DNA of 64,000 bases from Aurantibrevibacter litoralis (lineage in GTDB: Bacteria > Bacteroidota > Bacteroidia > Flavobacteriales > Flavobacteriaceae), in assembly GCF_034651555.1 (NCBI RefSeq), contig NZ_JAYEEQ010000009.1, positions 1 to 64,000 on the forward strand. The letters run 5' to 3'. Position numbers and translations under genes: made by a program. Numbering within the stretch: the stretch's first letter is position 1; each line of letters begins with the position of its first letter. Below, piece by piece: positions 25,511 through 34,948 of the stretch. Below the pieces are notes generated by a model, which ran no database searches, was not told where the DNA came from, and worked only from the letters and a program-made list of their open reading frames with translations.

Positions 25511-26593
25511 ATGGAGACAACCTATAAGAACATACACCCTTATTTTAAGTTAAACGGGTTTTCGCTATCCAAGGAAGAACTTAGAGAAGTGGCCTATAGT
25601 CTTATAAAAGAAGGAGAGCCCTTCGAAAATGGTATGGGCGATTTTTTACTAGATTGGCTTACTGAAAAAGACACGCTATCTGTTCGTACTTCCGGATCTA
25701 CGGGGACACCTAAAAAGATCATCTTAAAAAAGCAACAGATGGTAAATTCGGCATTAGCTACCGGAGCTTTTTTTGACTTAGGGTATACTACCAACGCACT
25801 ACTTTGTCTTTCTGCCGATTATATTGCCGGAAAAATGATGTTTGTACGGGCCATGACCTTGGGATGGAATTTAGACTATGTGGCACCGTCTTCAAGTCCT
25901 TTGGATGTTGCCACCAAAAAATATGATTTTGTGGCTATGGTTCCTTTACAGGCGCAAAATTCGCTTCAGAAATTACATTTAGTAAAGATTTTAATTGTCG
26001 GGGGAGCTCCCATATCACTTCCATTACGAAGAGATCTTGAACAAGTAAATTCGGTAGTGTATGAAACCTTTGGGATGACGGAAACCATCTCGCACATTGC
26101 CCTAAAAAAAATTGAAAAAGGAGCAAAAGAAACATGCTTTACGGTACTTCCTAATGTCACCGTTGCCACAGATGCCCGCGAATGTCTTGTGGTACATGCC
26201 CCCGAAATAACAAACCAAGCGGTAGTAACAAATGACGTGGTACGCCTGATCTCTGAGAACCAATTTGAGTGGTTGGGTAGGTACGATACCATACTTAATT
26301 CGGGTGGAATTAAACTACATCCGGAGGCTATTGAGAAAAAACTGGAAGTAGTGATTCCCGTTCCCTTTTTCGTGGCAGGAATTCCGGATACCGTTTTAGG
26401 TCAAAAATTAATCGTAATTATCGAAGGTGAAGCCGATAAAGCTTTATTGTCTAAATTAAACGCCTTAAAATCGCTAGAGAAATTTGAAATTCCAAAAGAG
26501 GTGTATTGTGTCCCCAAATTTGCACTGGGCAGTAATGGTAAATTAAATCGAAAAGCAACGCTAGATACTTTGTTCCATACTAAAATGAAATGA
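25511..26593 (+). CDS. menE: o-succinylbenzoate--CoA ligase
   Basis: Adenylate-forming enzyme activating o-succinylbenzoate to its CoA thioester. The 360-residue chain is shorter than the 450-500 of many MenE proteins, as is common in Bacteroidota. P-loop-like motif RTSGSTGTPKK (S61-K69), YETFGMTETISHIALK (A5 motif), LGRYDTILNSGGIKLHPEAIE (hinge) and the C-terminal NGKLNRKAT with the catalytic Lys are all present. It is the last gene of the menC-CPBP-menE unit. Confidence 0.92.
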   Translation: METTYKNIHPYFKLNGFSLSKEELREVAYSLIKEGEPFENGMGDFLLDWLTEKDTLSVRTSGSTGTPKKIILKKQQMVNSALATGAFFDLGYTTNALLCLSADYIAGKMMFVRAMTLGWNLDYVAPSSSPLDVATKKYDFVAMVPLQAQNSLQKLHLVKILIVGGAPISLPLRRDLEQVNSVVYETFGMTETISHIALKKIEKGAKETCFTVLPNVTVATDARECLVVHAPEITNQAVVTNDVVRLISENQFEWLGRYDTILNSGGIKLHPEAIEKKLEVVIPVPFFVAGIPDTVLGQKLIVIIEGEADKALLSKLNALKSLEKFEIPKEVYCVPKFALGSNGKLNRKATLDTLFHTKMK

Positions 26594-26869
26594 AAGCCTA
26601 AGCGGTACTACCGAATTTCTTAAAACGGAATATCTCCGAGGCAAGCCCTAGAGGTACCTATTCGACAAATACCTTACGGATTTTATCAAGGTATTCATGG
26701 CAGGTTTCGGTAGTTTTATTTTGACCTGAAGGTAAAACTGAAATTCATTATTTTACCTCACCCGAAACTGCCATGGTAGTTTCGGCCGCTCCAAAGGAGC
26801 GCTGAATACAGTAACCCCGGGGCATACTCCGGGAATTCTTTAGCATACAACTAAAAAAACAAAAAACTA
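26594..26869. repeat. Structured intergenic repeat region (nested inverted repeats plus REP-like unit)
   Basis: No gene is present. An outer inverted repeat GGCAGGTTTCGG (26699-26710) / CCGAAACTGCC (26762-26772) encloses an inner one, GGTAAAA (26731-26737) / TTTTACC (26751-26757). Next comes CAAAGGAG (26792-26799), a hairpin CCCGG/CCGGG (near 26815-26833) and GGAATTCTTTAG (26832-26843). The last part recurs in degenerate form at 61058-61110. Confidence 0.55.
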
Positions 26870-28219
26870 ATGAAAACGGCACTTAAAACACTTCTTTTAA
26901 CTTGTATAACAAGCCTTTGCTGGGGGCAACAGATCTTGCCGGAAAGGGAACGAGCGCAAATAATAGATGAAATTTTGGAAGAACGCTTTAACCTTCTTCT
27001 TCCAAAATTAATGGATACCTCTGATATAGACATGTGGGTAGTTATTTCTAGAGAATATAATGAAGACCCGGTACTAAAAACCATGTTACCGGCCACATGG
27101 TTAAATGCCAGAAGAAGAACCATCCTGCTTTTTTATAGAGATAAGAAAAAGAATACGATTGAAAAATTGGCCGTGGCAAGGTATGATGTAGGAAAAAGCA
27201 TAAAATCGGCTTGGAACAAAGAAAAAGAACCCGACCAATGGAAACGGTTAATGCAATTAATAGAGGAGCGCAATCCAACGAATATTGGACTCAATTTTTC
27301 AAAAGATCATAATATTGCGGACGGGTTAGCTAAAACCGATTTTGAGGAATTTATGGCGTACTTACCTAAAAAATGGCACGCAAAGGTGGTTTCTGCCGAA
27401 CCGTTGGCGGTACGTTGGATTGAAACACGCACAGAACGAGAAATGGCTATATATAGCCAGTTGGTAACGATTACACACGATATTATTTCCGAAGCATTTT
27501 CCGAAAAAGTAATTACACCCGGCATTACTACTACGACAGATGTAGAATGGTGGATGCGTCAAAAAGTAACCGATTTAGGATTAGAAACCTGGTTTCATCC
27601 CACCGTAGATGTTCAACGCAGCAATGAAGCATTGGTGAGTCATCTCTATTCCTTTTCAGGTCGCCCGGATGATACGGTTATTGTTCCGGGAGATTTGCTG
27701 CATTGCGATTTTGGAATTACCTATCTTCGACTAAATACAGATTGCCAAGAACTGGCCTATGTTCTAAAACCTGAAGAAAAAGCTGCACCAACCTTTTTAG
27801 TAAACGCATTACATAACGGAAACAAGGTTCAGGATTTTTTAACTACAAATATGAAAAAGGGTAAAACAGGAAATGAAATTCTGGCTACTGCTTTGGATCA
27901 CGCAAAGCGTGCCGGACTACGCCCCGCTATTTATACGCATCCTTTAGGCTCTTACGGGCATTCGGCAGGAACTACCATCGGGATGTGGGATGCGCAAGAT
28001 GGCGTTATGAAGGATGATGGAGAAAATTATCCCCTCAATCCCAATACCGTGTACGCTATAGAGCTAAATACCACTGTAACAATACCCGAATGGCAACGCG
28101 ATATTCGGATTATGTTAGAAGAAGCCGGTTACTTTGGAGAAAAGGGTTTTAGGTACGTCAACGGTAGGCAAACCGAATTATTATTGATACCAAGAGTTAC
28201 AGAGCATCAAGGAAATTAG
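26870..28219 (+). CDS. Secreted M24-family aminopeptidase (Xaa-Pro type)
   Basis: Metallopeptidase of 449 residues with a signal peptide (LKTLLLTCITSLCWGQ). The creatinase-like N-terminal domain is followed by the pita-bread catalytic domain. Likely metal ligands are Asp in HCDFGITY, Asp in RLNTDCQ, His in GSYGHSAG and Glu in YAIELNT and MLEEAGYF. It is probably a periplasmic Xaa-Pro dipeptidase or aminopeptidase; the exact substrate is not determined. Confidence 0.85.
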   Translation: MKTALKTLLLTCITSLCWGQQILPERERAQIIDEILEERFNLLLPKLMDTSDIDMWVVISREYNEDPVLKTMLPATWLNARRRTILLFYRDKKKNTIEKLAVARYDVGKSIKSAWNKEKEPDQWKRLMQLIEERNPTNIGLNFSKDHNIADGLAKTDFEEFMAYLPKKWHAKVVSAEPLAVRWIETRTEREMAIYSQLVTITHDIISEAFSEKVITPGITTTTDVEWWMRQKVTDLGLETWFHPTVDVQRSNEALVSHLYSFSGRPDDTVIVPGDLLHCDFGITYLRLNTDCQELAYVLKPEEKAAPTFLVNALHNGNKVQDFLTTNMKKGKTGNEILATALDHAKRAGLRPAIYTHPLGSYGHSAGTTIGMWDAQDGVMKDDGENYPLNPNTVYAIELNTTVTIPEWQRDIRIMLEEAGYFGEKGFRYVNGRQTELLLIPRVTEHQGN

Positions 28220-28339
28220 TAGCATCAGCTAAGAAAAATAATACATTTTTTATAAGATAACTATTTAAAACTTATATTTAAACTTGGATTTGTTTCAAAA
28301 ACTACCTAGAAGTTACGTTTTAAAATAGCAATCTAAGAC

Positions 28340-30088
28340 ATGAAATACTATCTAACTTATTGTGTACTGTGTATCGCTTTTGTAGGTCTGTCGCAACAGC
28401 GAATTACGGGAGTGGTTACCAATGAAAATATACCTTTAAGGAATGTTCATATCGCTGTACAAAACTCGGACGAAATAGTACTTACCGATGAAAATGGCAG
28501 CTACAGTATCAATGCTTCCCCCAGAGATATTCTAGTTTTTAAACATTTAGGAATGGAAACAGTTGAAATTGTCGTAGAAGATGTTACACGAATTCTAAAT
28601 ATAAAAATGGTACCCAAGTTTGATGAATTGGATGAGGTAGTGGTGGTTAAAAGCAAAAGAAAGAGCCAGAAAGATTTGGTTCGAGAATACCATACAAATC
28701 CAAATTTAATAAAAACAAGCTTTGGAATACTGGACAAGGAAACGGCTAGTTTCGCTATGCATGTCATAGACGGTTCAGACCTTACCATTGGCGCTGTAGA
28801 TTTCATACAAGCTATACAATTTAAATTACCCGGCCTTCGCGTAGTTAGATCACCTTCGGATCCAACTCGTCCACAGATTTTTATGGGTAGAGCGGGGAGT
28901 ATTAATAATAATACCCCACTGGTTTTTGAGGTTGATGGTGCTTTGGTAGGTGATGCCCCGACGTATTTAGATGTAGCTACCATAGAGCGTATTGCGCTTT
29001 TACCCGGTTTAATTTCGGCGGCGCGTTATGGTACCATTGCCGCTGGAGGTGTCATAGTGATAAACACTAAATTGGGTAATAATCGAATTGATCCTGAAAC
29101 AAATGAGCCTTTCGATTACGCACTTGTTCGTAACAATCTTTTTGAGGGACAGGCCTTAAGTGCGTCCGAAGTACTAAAAAACGAAGCCGAATATGTAAAA
29201 GAAATGGCGACAGCCACTACGGTAAACGAGGCACAAAGTATGTATAAAAAATATCTGAATACATACGAAAGTTCTGCTTATTTTTTACTTGATGCGATAC
29301 ACTACTTCCACAATATATGGTTCGAAAATTCATTTGCAGACTCTATTGTTCAAGAACATTGGAATCTGTTTAACGATAATCCGGTTGCGTTAAAAGCGCT
29401 GGCATATATTTATCAAGAAGGATCTAATTGGGCCGCCGCCAACGAGATTTATAAGGAAGTTCTAAAATTAAGACCGCATTATGCCCAATCCTATCTGGAT
29501 TTAGCCACAAGTTATAGGGAATTAAAAAAGTACCAAAAAGCACTGGCTATCTTTTCAAGATATGACTATTTGGTAGCAGAGGGGATGATGAGGACTGAGG
29601 AAGAAAATTTTGAGCCATTAATGAAAAGGGAGCAAAATAATCTTTTGTATGTACATGGAAAAGATCTCATTTCCGATCAAGGTATGAAAAATTTAGAAGT
29701 AATAGATGATGCCATGGGTACCCGGCTCGTATTTGAATGGAATGATAGCGAGGCCGAATTTACACTTCAATTTGTAAACCCTCAAAAGCGCTATTTTGTT
29801 TGGCCACATCGCCTTTCTGAAATACCAGATCGCATTAAAAATGAAAAATTAGTGGGATTCGCAACGGAAGAGTACATCATAGATGATTCTCTAAATGGTC
29901 ATTGGCAAGTGAATACTGTTTATCACGGCAATAAAAGCCTTACGCCAACGTACCTTAAAGTGTCTATTTATAACAATTATGGAACTCCAAAACAAAGCAA
30001 GGTTATCAAGGTTTTTAAATTAAGTCTCAAAGAAGTGAACCAAAAGTTGTTCACCTTTAACAATGTTTCCCTTGTAACATCAAATTAA
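28340..30088 (+). CDS. Barrel-less TonB-plug protein with carboxypeptidase-regulatory and TPR regions
   Basis: Secreted protein of 582 residues. Signal peptide (to about residue 19) is followed by a CarboxypepD_reg-like beta domain (about 20-100, QRITGVVTNENIPLRNVHIAVQ) and a SusC/TonB plug-like domain (about 135-240, VDFIQAIQFKLPGLRVV, IERIALLPGLISAARYG, GGVIVINTK). Where a receptor would continue with some 500-700 residues of beta-barrel, this protein has TPR-like helices (about 340-420) and a C-terminal beta region. There is no sign of a frameshift, so the architecture appears genuine. It may be a periplasmic protein built on receptor modules; function unknown. Confidence 0.72.
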   Translation: MKYYLTYCVLCIAFVGLSQQRITGVVTNENIPLRNVHIAVQNSDEIVLTDENGSYSINASPRDILVFKHLGMETVEIVVEDVTRILNIKMVPKFDELDEVVVVKSKRKSQKDLVREYHTNPNLIKTSFGILDKETASFAMHVIDGSDLTIGAVDFIQAIQFKLPGLRVVRSPSDPTRPQIFMGRAGSINNNTPLVFEVDGALVGDAPTYLDVATIERIALLPGLISAARYGTIAAGGVIVINTKLGNNRIDPETNEPFDYALVRNNLFEGQALSASEVLKNEAEYVKEMATATTVNEAQSMYKKYLNTYESSAYFLLDAIHYFHNIWFENSFADSIVQEHWNLFNDNPVALKALAYIYQEGSNWAAANEIYKEVLKLRPHYAQSYLDLATSYRELKKYQKALAIFSRYDYLVAEGMMRTEEENFEPLMKREQNNLLYVHGKDLISDQGMKNLEVIDDAMGTRLVFEWNDSEAEFTLQFVNPQKRYFVWPHRLSEIPDRIKNEKLVGFATEEYIIDDSLNGHWQVNTVYHGNKSLTPTYLKVSIYNNYGTPKQSKVIKVFKLSLKEVNQKLFTFNNVSLVTSN

Positions 30089-30095
30089 TTTGTCT

Positions 30096-31724
30096 CTAAA
30101 CCTGCAAAACCCCCATATTAAATTGCTTTTCAATCGGTGCGTGGTTGGCCGCTTCAATACCCATGGAAATCCATTTTCGAGTGTCTAAGGGGTCTATGAT
30201 CGCATCTGTCCATAAACGGGCAGCTGCGTAATAAGGCGATATTTGATGATCATATCGCTCTTTTATTTCGTTAAAAAGTGCATCTTCCTTTTCCTGAGTA
30301 ATTTTTTCTCCTTTTTTAACCAAGGATGCCTTTTCTATTTGAAGCAAAACTTTTGCTGCAGAATTACCACTCATTACCGCAAGTTCCGCGCTAGGCCAAG
30401 CTACAATGAATCTAGGATCAAAGGCTTTGCCACACATGGCATAATTTCCTGCACCATAACTGTTTCCAATAACAACCGTGAATTTGGGCACTACTGAATT
30501 ACTTACTGCATTTACCATCTTAGCGCCATCTTTAATGATACCTCCATGCTCGCTTTTACTACCCACCATAAATCCGGTAACATCTTGCAAAAAGACCAGC
30601 GGAATTTTCTTCTGATTACAATTGGCTATAAATCGGGTCGCCTTATCTGCAGAGTCCGAATAGATTACACCGCCAAATTGCATCTCCCCTTTTTGCGTTT
30701 TTACTACTTTTCTTTGATTGGCAACAATACCAACGGCCCAGCCATCTATGCGCGCATAACCGGTTAATATTGTTTTTCCATAGCCTTCTTTGTATTGTTC
30801 AAACTGCGACTCATCAACAATTCGTTTTATAATTTCCAACATGTCATAGGGTTCTGATCGGGATTTCGGCACTAAACCATAGAGTTCCTTCATTTTTCCC
30901 TCAGGCAATTTCGACGGCCTTCTGTTAAAACCTGCCTTTTCAAAATCACCTATTTTATCCATGATCTTTTTAATGGTATCTAAGGCTTCCTTATCATCCT
31001 TAGACTTATAATCAATAACCCCACTTATTTCACTATGCGTAGTTGCCCCACCTAAGGTTTCGTTGTCAATGCTTTCTCCAATAGCCGCTTTCACCAAATA
31101 ACTGCCGGCTAAGAAAATACTTCCGGTCTTATCAACAATCAAAGCCTCGTCGCTCATAATGGGTAAATAGGCGCCTCCGGCCACACAACTACCCATAACT
31201 GCTGCAATTTGGGTAATGCCCATGGCACTCATAATGGCATTATTTCTAAAAATCCGTCCAAAGTGTTCCTTATCCGGAAAAATCTCATCCTGTAAGGGTA
31301 GGTACACTCCGGCACTATCCACCAAATAAATAATAGGCAATCGGTTTTCAATAGCAATCTCTTGGGCTCTTAGGTTTTTTTTGGCCGTAATCGGAAACCA
31401 GGCACCGGCTTTCACCGTAGCGTCATTGGCCACCACAACACATAGTTTCCCAGATACATAACCTAATTTTACGACTACGCCGCCAGATGGACACCCGCCA
31501 TGTGCTAAATACATACCTTCTCCGGCAAAAGCGCCAATTTCTACAACATCCTTTTCATCGTCCAAAACATACGCAATTCGCTCCCGAGCGGTCATTTTCC
31601 CAAGGGTGTGCTGTTTTTCTATACGATCTTTACCGCCGCCTAAACTAATTTTGGTACCTCTATTATTGAGCTCGGACAACAACAATTTATTGTACTCCTC
31701 ATTTTTGTTAAACTTTAGGCTCAT
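30096..31724 (-). CDS. Acyl-CoA carboxylase, carboxyltransferase (beta) subunit
   Basis: Biotin-dependent carboxyltransferase of 542 residues, with the two crotonase-like halves of the AccD/PccB/MccB family: CVVVANDATVKAGAWFPITAKKNLRAQEIA and GGAYLPIMSDEALIV in the first, VVIGNSYGAGNYAMCGKAFDPRFIVAWPSAELAVM in the second. Overall it looks closest to methylcrotonyl-CoA carboxylase beta subunits. No biotin carboxylase gene is adjacent, so the exact acyl-CoA is uncertain. It is convergent with the plug protein gene (seven bases) and divergent from the Gfo/Idh gene. Confidence 0.87.
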   Translation of the reverse strand: MSLKFNKNEEYNKLLLSELNNRGTKISLGGGKDRIEKQHTLGKMTARERIAYVLDDEKDVVEIGAFAGEGMYLAHGGCPSGGVVVKLGYVSGKLCVVVANDATVKAGAWFPITAKKNLRAQEIAIENRLPIIYLVDSAGVYLPLQDEIFPDKEHFGRIFRNNAIMSAMGITQIAAVMGSCVAGGAYLPIMSDEALIVDKTGSIFLAGSYLVKAAIGESIDNETLGGATTHSEISGVIDYKSKDDKEALDTIKKIMDKIGDFEKAGFNRRPSKLPEGKMKELYGLVPKSRSEPYDMLEIIKRIVDESQFEQYKEGYGKTILTGYARIDGWAVGIVANQRKVVKTQKGEMQFGGVIYSDSADKATRFIANCNQKKIPLVFLQDVTGFMVGSKSEHGGIIKDGAKMVNAVSNSVVPKFTVVIGNSYGAGNYAMCGKAFDPRFIVAWPSAELAVMSGNSAAKVLLQIEKASLVKKGEKITQEKEDALFNEIKERYDHQISPYYAAARLWTDAIIDPLDTRKWISMGIEAANHAPIEKQFNMGVLQV

Positions 31725-31770
31725 AGCTTTATGTTTCGTTTCTGTGCTAAAGATAAGCAGTAAAATTGAT

Positions 31771-31778
31771 TACATTTG
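31771..31778 (+). promoter_or_regulatory. -7 promoter box of the Gfo/Idh gene
   Basis: TACATTTG is a perfect TAnnTTTG, 19 bases before the ATG at 31798. No clear TTG at the -33 position. Confidence 0.45.
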
Positions 31779-31797
31779 GGTAAACATCAAAATGATT

Positions 31798-32781
31798 ATG
31801 AAAGAAACGATACGCTGGGGCATTGTGGGTCCGGGTAAAATTGCGCAGTCTTTTGCCAAAGATTTGGCTTTCGTGCCAGAAGGCAGACTCGTAGCAGTGG
31901 CCTCGCGAAGTATGGAAAGAGCAACGGCATTTGCACAGGAATATGGAGCAGATAAAGCCTATGGCAGCTATGAGGCACTTTTTAAAAGTAAAGAGGTAGA
32001 TGTGGTTTATATTGCTACCCCACATAATTCGCATGAGGCACTTAGTATTGCCGCTATGGAGCATGGCAAGCATGTGCTATGCGAGAAACCTATGGGAGTT
32101 ACGCGTACCCAAGTGGAACGCATGGTGGCTTCATCTGTTAAGAATGGTGTTTTCTTAATGGAAGCCTTATGGAGCAGATTCAATCCTTCTATTCAAAAAG
32201 TAAAAGAACTTGTCGAGAATGGAAAAATAGGTGTTATTGGTCATCTTCGTGCCGATTTCGCATTTTACGCGCTGGATCGAAGTGAAGACGGGCGACTACT
32301 AAATCCGAATTTGGCAGGCGGGTCATTATTAGACATTGGTATCTACCCTGCTTTTCTAGCCTATCTTATGTTAGGGATGCCTAAAAAGATTTTATCTGCC
32401 GCTAATTTTTATAAAACAGGAGTTGAAATGCAGACCGCTATGATTTTTGAATATGAAACGTGCCAAGCATTGCTATATAGTGGTTTAAATGCCACCTCGG
32501 AGATGCGCGCCGAGATTGCCGGAAGTAAAGGTACCGCTTATTTACACCCAAGATGGCATGAAGCACCGGGGTATAGCTTGGCAATGGATGATGTTGTGGA
32601 AGATATTCTTTTGCCCGTAACAGGGAAAGGCTATGCACATGAAATTGAAGAAGTACATTACTGTCTTCGCAATGGAAAAATACAAAGCGATCTATGGAGC
32701 CATCAGAACAGTATCGATTTAATCACCATTTTAGATTCGGTTAGAAATCAAAATAACATTAAATTTACATTCGAAAAATAA
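31798..32781 (+). CDS. Gfo/Idh/MocA-family oxidoreductase
   Basis: NAD(P)-dependent sugar or diol dehydrogenase of 327 residues. The Rossmann motif is IRWGIVGPGKIAQSFAKDL, the family EKP motif is present (HVLCEKPMGVTR), and GGSLLDIGIYPAFLAYLMLG belongs to the C-terminal domain. Resemblance is to the dihydrodiol dehydrogenase-like branch; substrate unknown. The frame is open far upstream into the carboxylase gene, but the promoter box and conserved N-terminus place the start at 31798 (31792 is an alternative). Confidence 0.87.
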   Translation: MKETIRWGIVGPGKIAQSFAKDLAFVPEGRLVAVASRSMERATAFAQEYGADKAYGSYEALFKSKEVDVVYIATPHNSHEALSIAAMEHGKHVLCEKPMGVTRTQVERMVASSVKNGVFLMEALWSRFNPSIQKVKELVENGKIGVIGHLRADFAFYALDRSEDGRLLNPNLAGGSLLDIGIYPAFLAYLMLGMPKKILSAANFYKTGVEMQTAMIFEYETCQALLYSGLNATSEMRAEIAGSKGTAYLHPRWHEAPGYSLAMDDVVEDILLPVTGKGYAHEIEEVHYCLRNGKIQSDLWSHQNSIDLITILDSVRNQNNIKFTFEK

Positions 32782-32848
32782 GCCGAGTCAATCGAGTCTT
32801 ACTTTGCGTTAATTTTTTGTAAATTTTATCGCTTTTAAACAAAAGAAT

Positions 32849-33031
32849 ATGGGTATGAACAAAAACACGGTGCTCGCTTGGGCCACTTTTATCATGATTA
32901 TTGTAGGTCTTGGTCTAATTGCCCTAGGTGCATTTCGTTACAATGAGGTTGCAGGTTGGGGATTTGCTGCCGTGGGAATTGGTTTTTTTGCAATTGCATG
33001 GGTTTTTAATGCGTTAAAGGGCAGGGTGTAG
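32849..33031 (+). CDS. Small CAL67264-type membrane protein
   Basis: The 60-residue protein has two transmembrane helices (about residues 8-27 and 34-54) joined by a short loop FRYNEVAG. It matches the small flavobacterial membrane family named CAL67264. Function unknown. It lies 37 bases before ettA and is probably co-transcribed with it. ATG at 32855 is an alternative start. Confidence 0.78.
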   Translation: MGMNKNTVLAWATFIMIIVGLGLIALGAFRYNEVAGWGFAAVGIGFFAIAWVFNALKGRV

Positions 33032-33068
33032 CTATTTTTTTCACTAGTATAAAACTATTTTAAGGAAC

Positions 33069-34760
33069 ATGTCTGACGATAAAAAAGTGATTTTCTCCAT
33101 GTCTGGAGTCACCAAAACCTACAAAACAGCAAACGTACCTGTTTTAAAAAATATTTATTTAAGTTTCTTTTACGGGGCAAAAATAGGCATCCTTGGGCTC
33201 AATGGCTCAGGAAAATCAACACTTCTAAAAATCATTGCAGGCGTTGATAAAAATTATCAGGGCGATGTTGTGTTTTCACCGGGGTATAAAGTAGGCTATT
33301 TGGAACAAGAGCCGAAACTGGATGATGCAAAAACGGTATTGGATATCGTAAAAGAAGGTGTAGCCGATACGGTAGCCGTTTTAGACGAATACAACAAAAT
33401 AAATGATATGTTCGGTTTGCCTGAAATTTACGAGGATGCCGATAAAATGCAGAAATTGATGGATAGGCAGGCGGTGCTACAGGATCAGATTGATGCCTCC
33501 AATGCGTGGGAACTCGATACAAAATTAGAAATTGCAATGGACGCCCTGAGAACTCCGGAACCCGATCAGAAAATAGGAGTTTTATCGGGCGGCGAACGCC
33601 GGAGGGTAGCCCTCTGCCGCTTGCTCTTACAAGAACCTGATATTTTATTGTTAGATGAACCTACGAATCATTTGGATGCGGAGTCGGTACATTGGTTAGA
33701 ACACCATTTGGCGAATTATAAAGGAACCGTCATTGCGGTGACGCACGATCGCTACTTTTTGGATAATGTGGCGGGATGGATTCTAGAATTGGATAGGGGT
33801 GAAGGTATTCCGTGGAAAGGCAATTACTCTGGTTGGCTAGATCAAAAATCGAAGCGTCTGGCGCAAGAGAGCAAAACAGCTTCCAAGCGACAAAAAACAC
33901 TGGAACGGGAATTGGAATGGGTGCGCCAAGGCGCAAAAGGAAGACAAACCAAGCAAAAGGCGCGTTTAAATAACTATGACAAATTATTGAGTCAAGATCA
34001 AAAACAGTTGGATGAAAAATTGGAAATTTATATTCCCAATGGACCTCGTTTAGGTACCAATGTTATTGAAGCTAAAGGCGTTAGTAAAGCCTTTGGAGAC
34101 AAATTGCTTTATGAAGATCTTAATTTTAAATTGCCTCAGGCAGGTATCGTTGGGATTATTGGCCCCAATGGTGCCGGAAAAACGACCATATTTAAAATGA
34201 TTATGGGCGAGCAAAAACCCGATAAGGGCGAATTTTTGGTGGGTGATACTGCAAAAATAGCCTATGTAGATCAGAGTCATTCTAATATTGTACCCGAGAA
34301 AACCATTTGGGAAAATTTTAGTGAGGGTCATGAACTTATTCTAATGGGTGGAAAACAAGTGAATTCAAGAGCCTATCTAAGTAGATTTAATTTTTCGGGA
34401 AGTGAGCAAAATAAAAGGGTAGATATGCTTTCTGGCGGTGAGCGTAATCGCTTGCATTTAGCGATGACCTTAAAAGAAGAAGGAAACGTTTTGCTTTTAG
34501 ATGAACCTACAAATGACCTCGACGTAAATACATTGCGGGCATTGGAAGAGGGACTAGAAAACTTTGCAGGTTGTGCCGTCATTATTTCCCATGACCGTTG
34601 GTTTTTAGATAGGATATGTACTCATATCCTTGCCTTTGAAGGCGATTCTCAAGTGTATTTCTTTGAGGGTTCTTTTTCTGATTACGAAGAAAACAAGCAA
34701 AAAAGGCTGGGTGGCGACCAAACACCCAAACGCATTCGATATAAAAAATTGGTGCGTTAG
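33069..34760 (+). CDS. ettA: Energy-dependent translational throttle protein EttA (ABC-F)
   Basis: Cytoplasmic ABC-F ATPase that binds the ribosomal E site and gates elongation according to ATP/ADP. The 563 residues hold two ATPase domains: Walker A GLNGSGKST and GPNGAGKTT, signatures LSGGERRRVALCRLLL and LSGGERNRLHLAM, and Walker B LLLDEPTNHLDAES and LLLDEPTNDLDVNT. The arm and the charged linker (YSGWLDQKSKRLAQES...) between domains match EttA rather than Uup or YheS. There are no transmembrane segments. Confidence 0.94.
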   Translation: MSDDKKVIFSMSGVTKTYKTANVPVLKNIYLSFFYGAKIGILGLNGSGKSTLLKIIAGVDKNYQGDVVFSPGYKVGYLEQEPKLDDAKTVLDIVKEGVADTVAVLDEYNKINDMFGLPEIYEDADKMQKLMDRQAVLQDQIDASNAWELDTKLEIAMDALRTPEPDQKIGVLSGGERRRVALCRLLLQEPDILLLDEPTNHLDAESVHWLEHHLANYKGTVIAVTHDRYFLDNVAGWILELDRGEGIPWKGNYSGWLDQKSKRLAQESKTASKRQKTLERELEWVRQGAKGRQTKQKARLNNYDKLLSQDQKQLDEKLEIYIPNGPRLGTNVIEAKGVSKAFGDKLLYEDLNFKLPQAGIVGIIGPNGAGKTTIFKMIMGEQKPDKGEFLVGDTAKIAYVDQSHSNIVPEKTIWENFSEGHELILMGGKQVNSRAYLSRFNFSGSEQNKRVDMLSGGERNRLHLAMTLKEEGNVLLLDEPTNDLDVNTLRALEEGLENFAGCAVIISHDRWFLDRICTHILAFEGDSQVYFFEGSFSDYEENKQKRLGGDQTPKRIRYKKLVR

Positions 34761-34847
34761 AGTAGCAGGGCAAACCTATGTCATGGTCTTTGCAATAGCT
34801 GTGGTTTAACTGCATTTCAAAAACGCTTTTTCTGGACAAAAAGTTGA

Positions 34848-34875
34848 AAAAATAGTACTTTTTTTGAAAAGTACT
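34848..34875 (-). terminator. Terminator downstream of the MBL lipoprotein gene
   Basis: Perfect 9-bp inverted repeat AGTACTTTT/AAAAGTACT (34854-34862, 34867-34875). On the minus strand it is followed by ATTTTTT. It lies between the convergent ettA and MBL genes. Confidence 0.6.
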
Positions 34876-34948
34876 GCCTATCACTATGGTTTTTCATGGA
34901 TTTTAATCCCGCGCATCGTTTAAGAAACAAAATCAAAAAAACGTTTCA

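Noticed and set aside
28501..28983. 160-residue antisense open frame within the plug-protein gene
   Set aside because: It mirrors a well-supported coding region, is rich in Ser/Thr/Leu as antisense frames usually are, and shows no domain or start signals.
31606..31797. Upstream extension of the Gfo/Idh frame into the carboxylase gene
   Set aside because: The extension is not like any Gfo/Idh N-terminus, overlaps a divergent coding region and precedes the TACATTTG promoter box.
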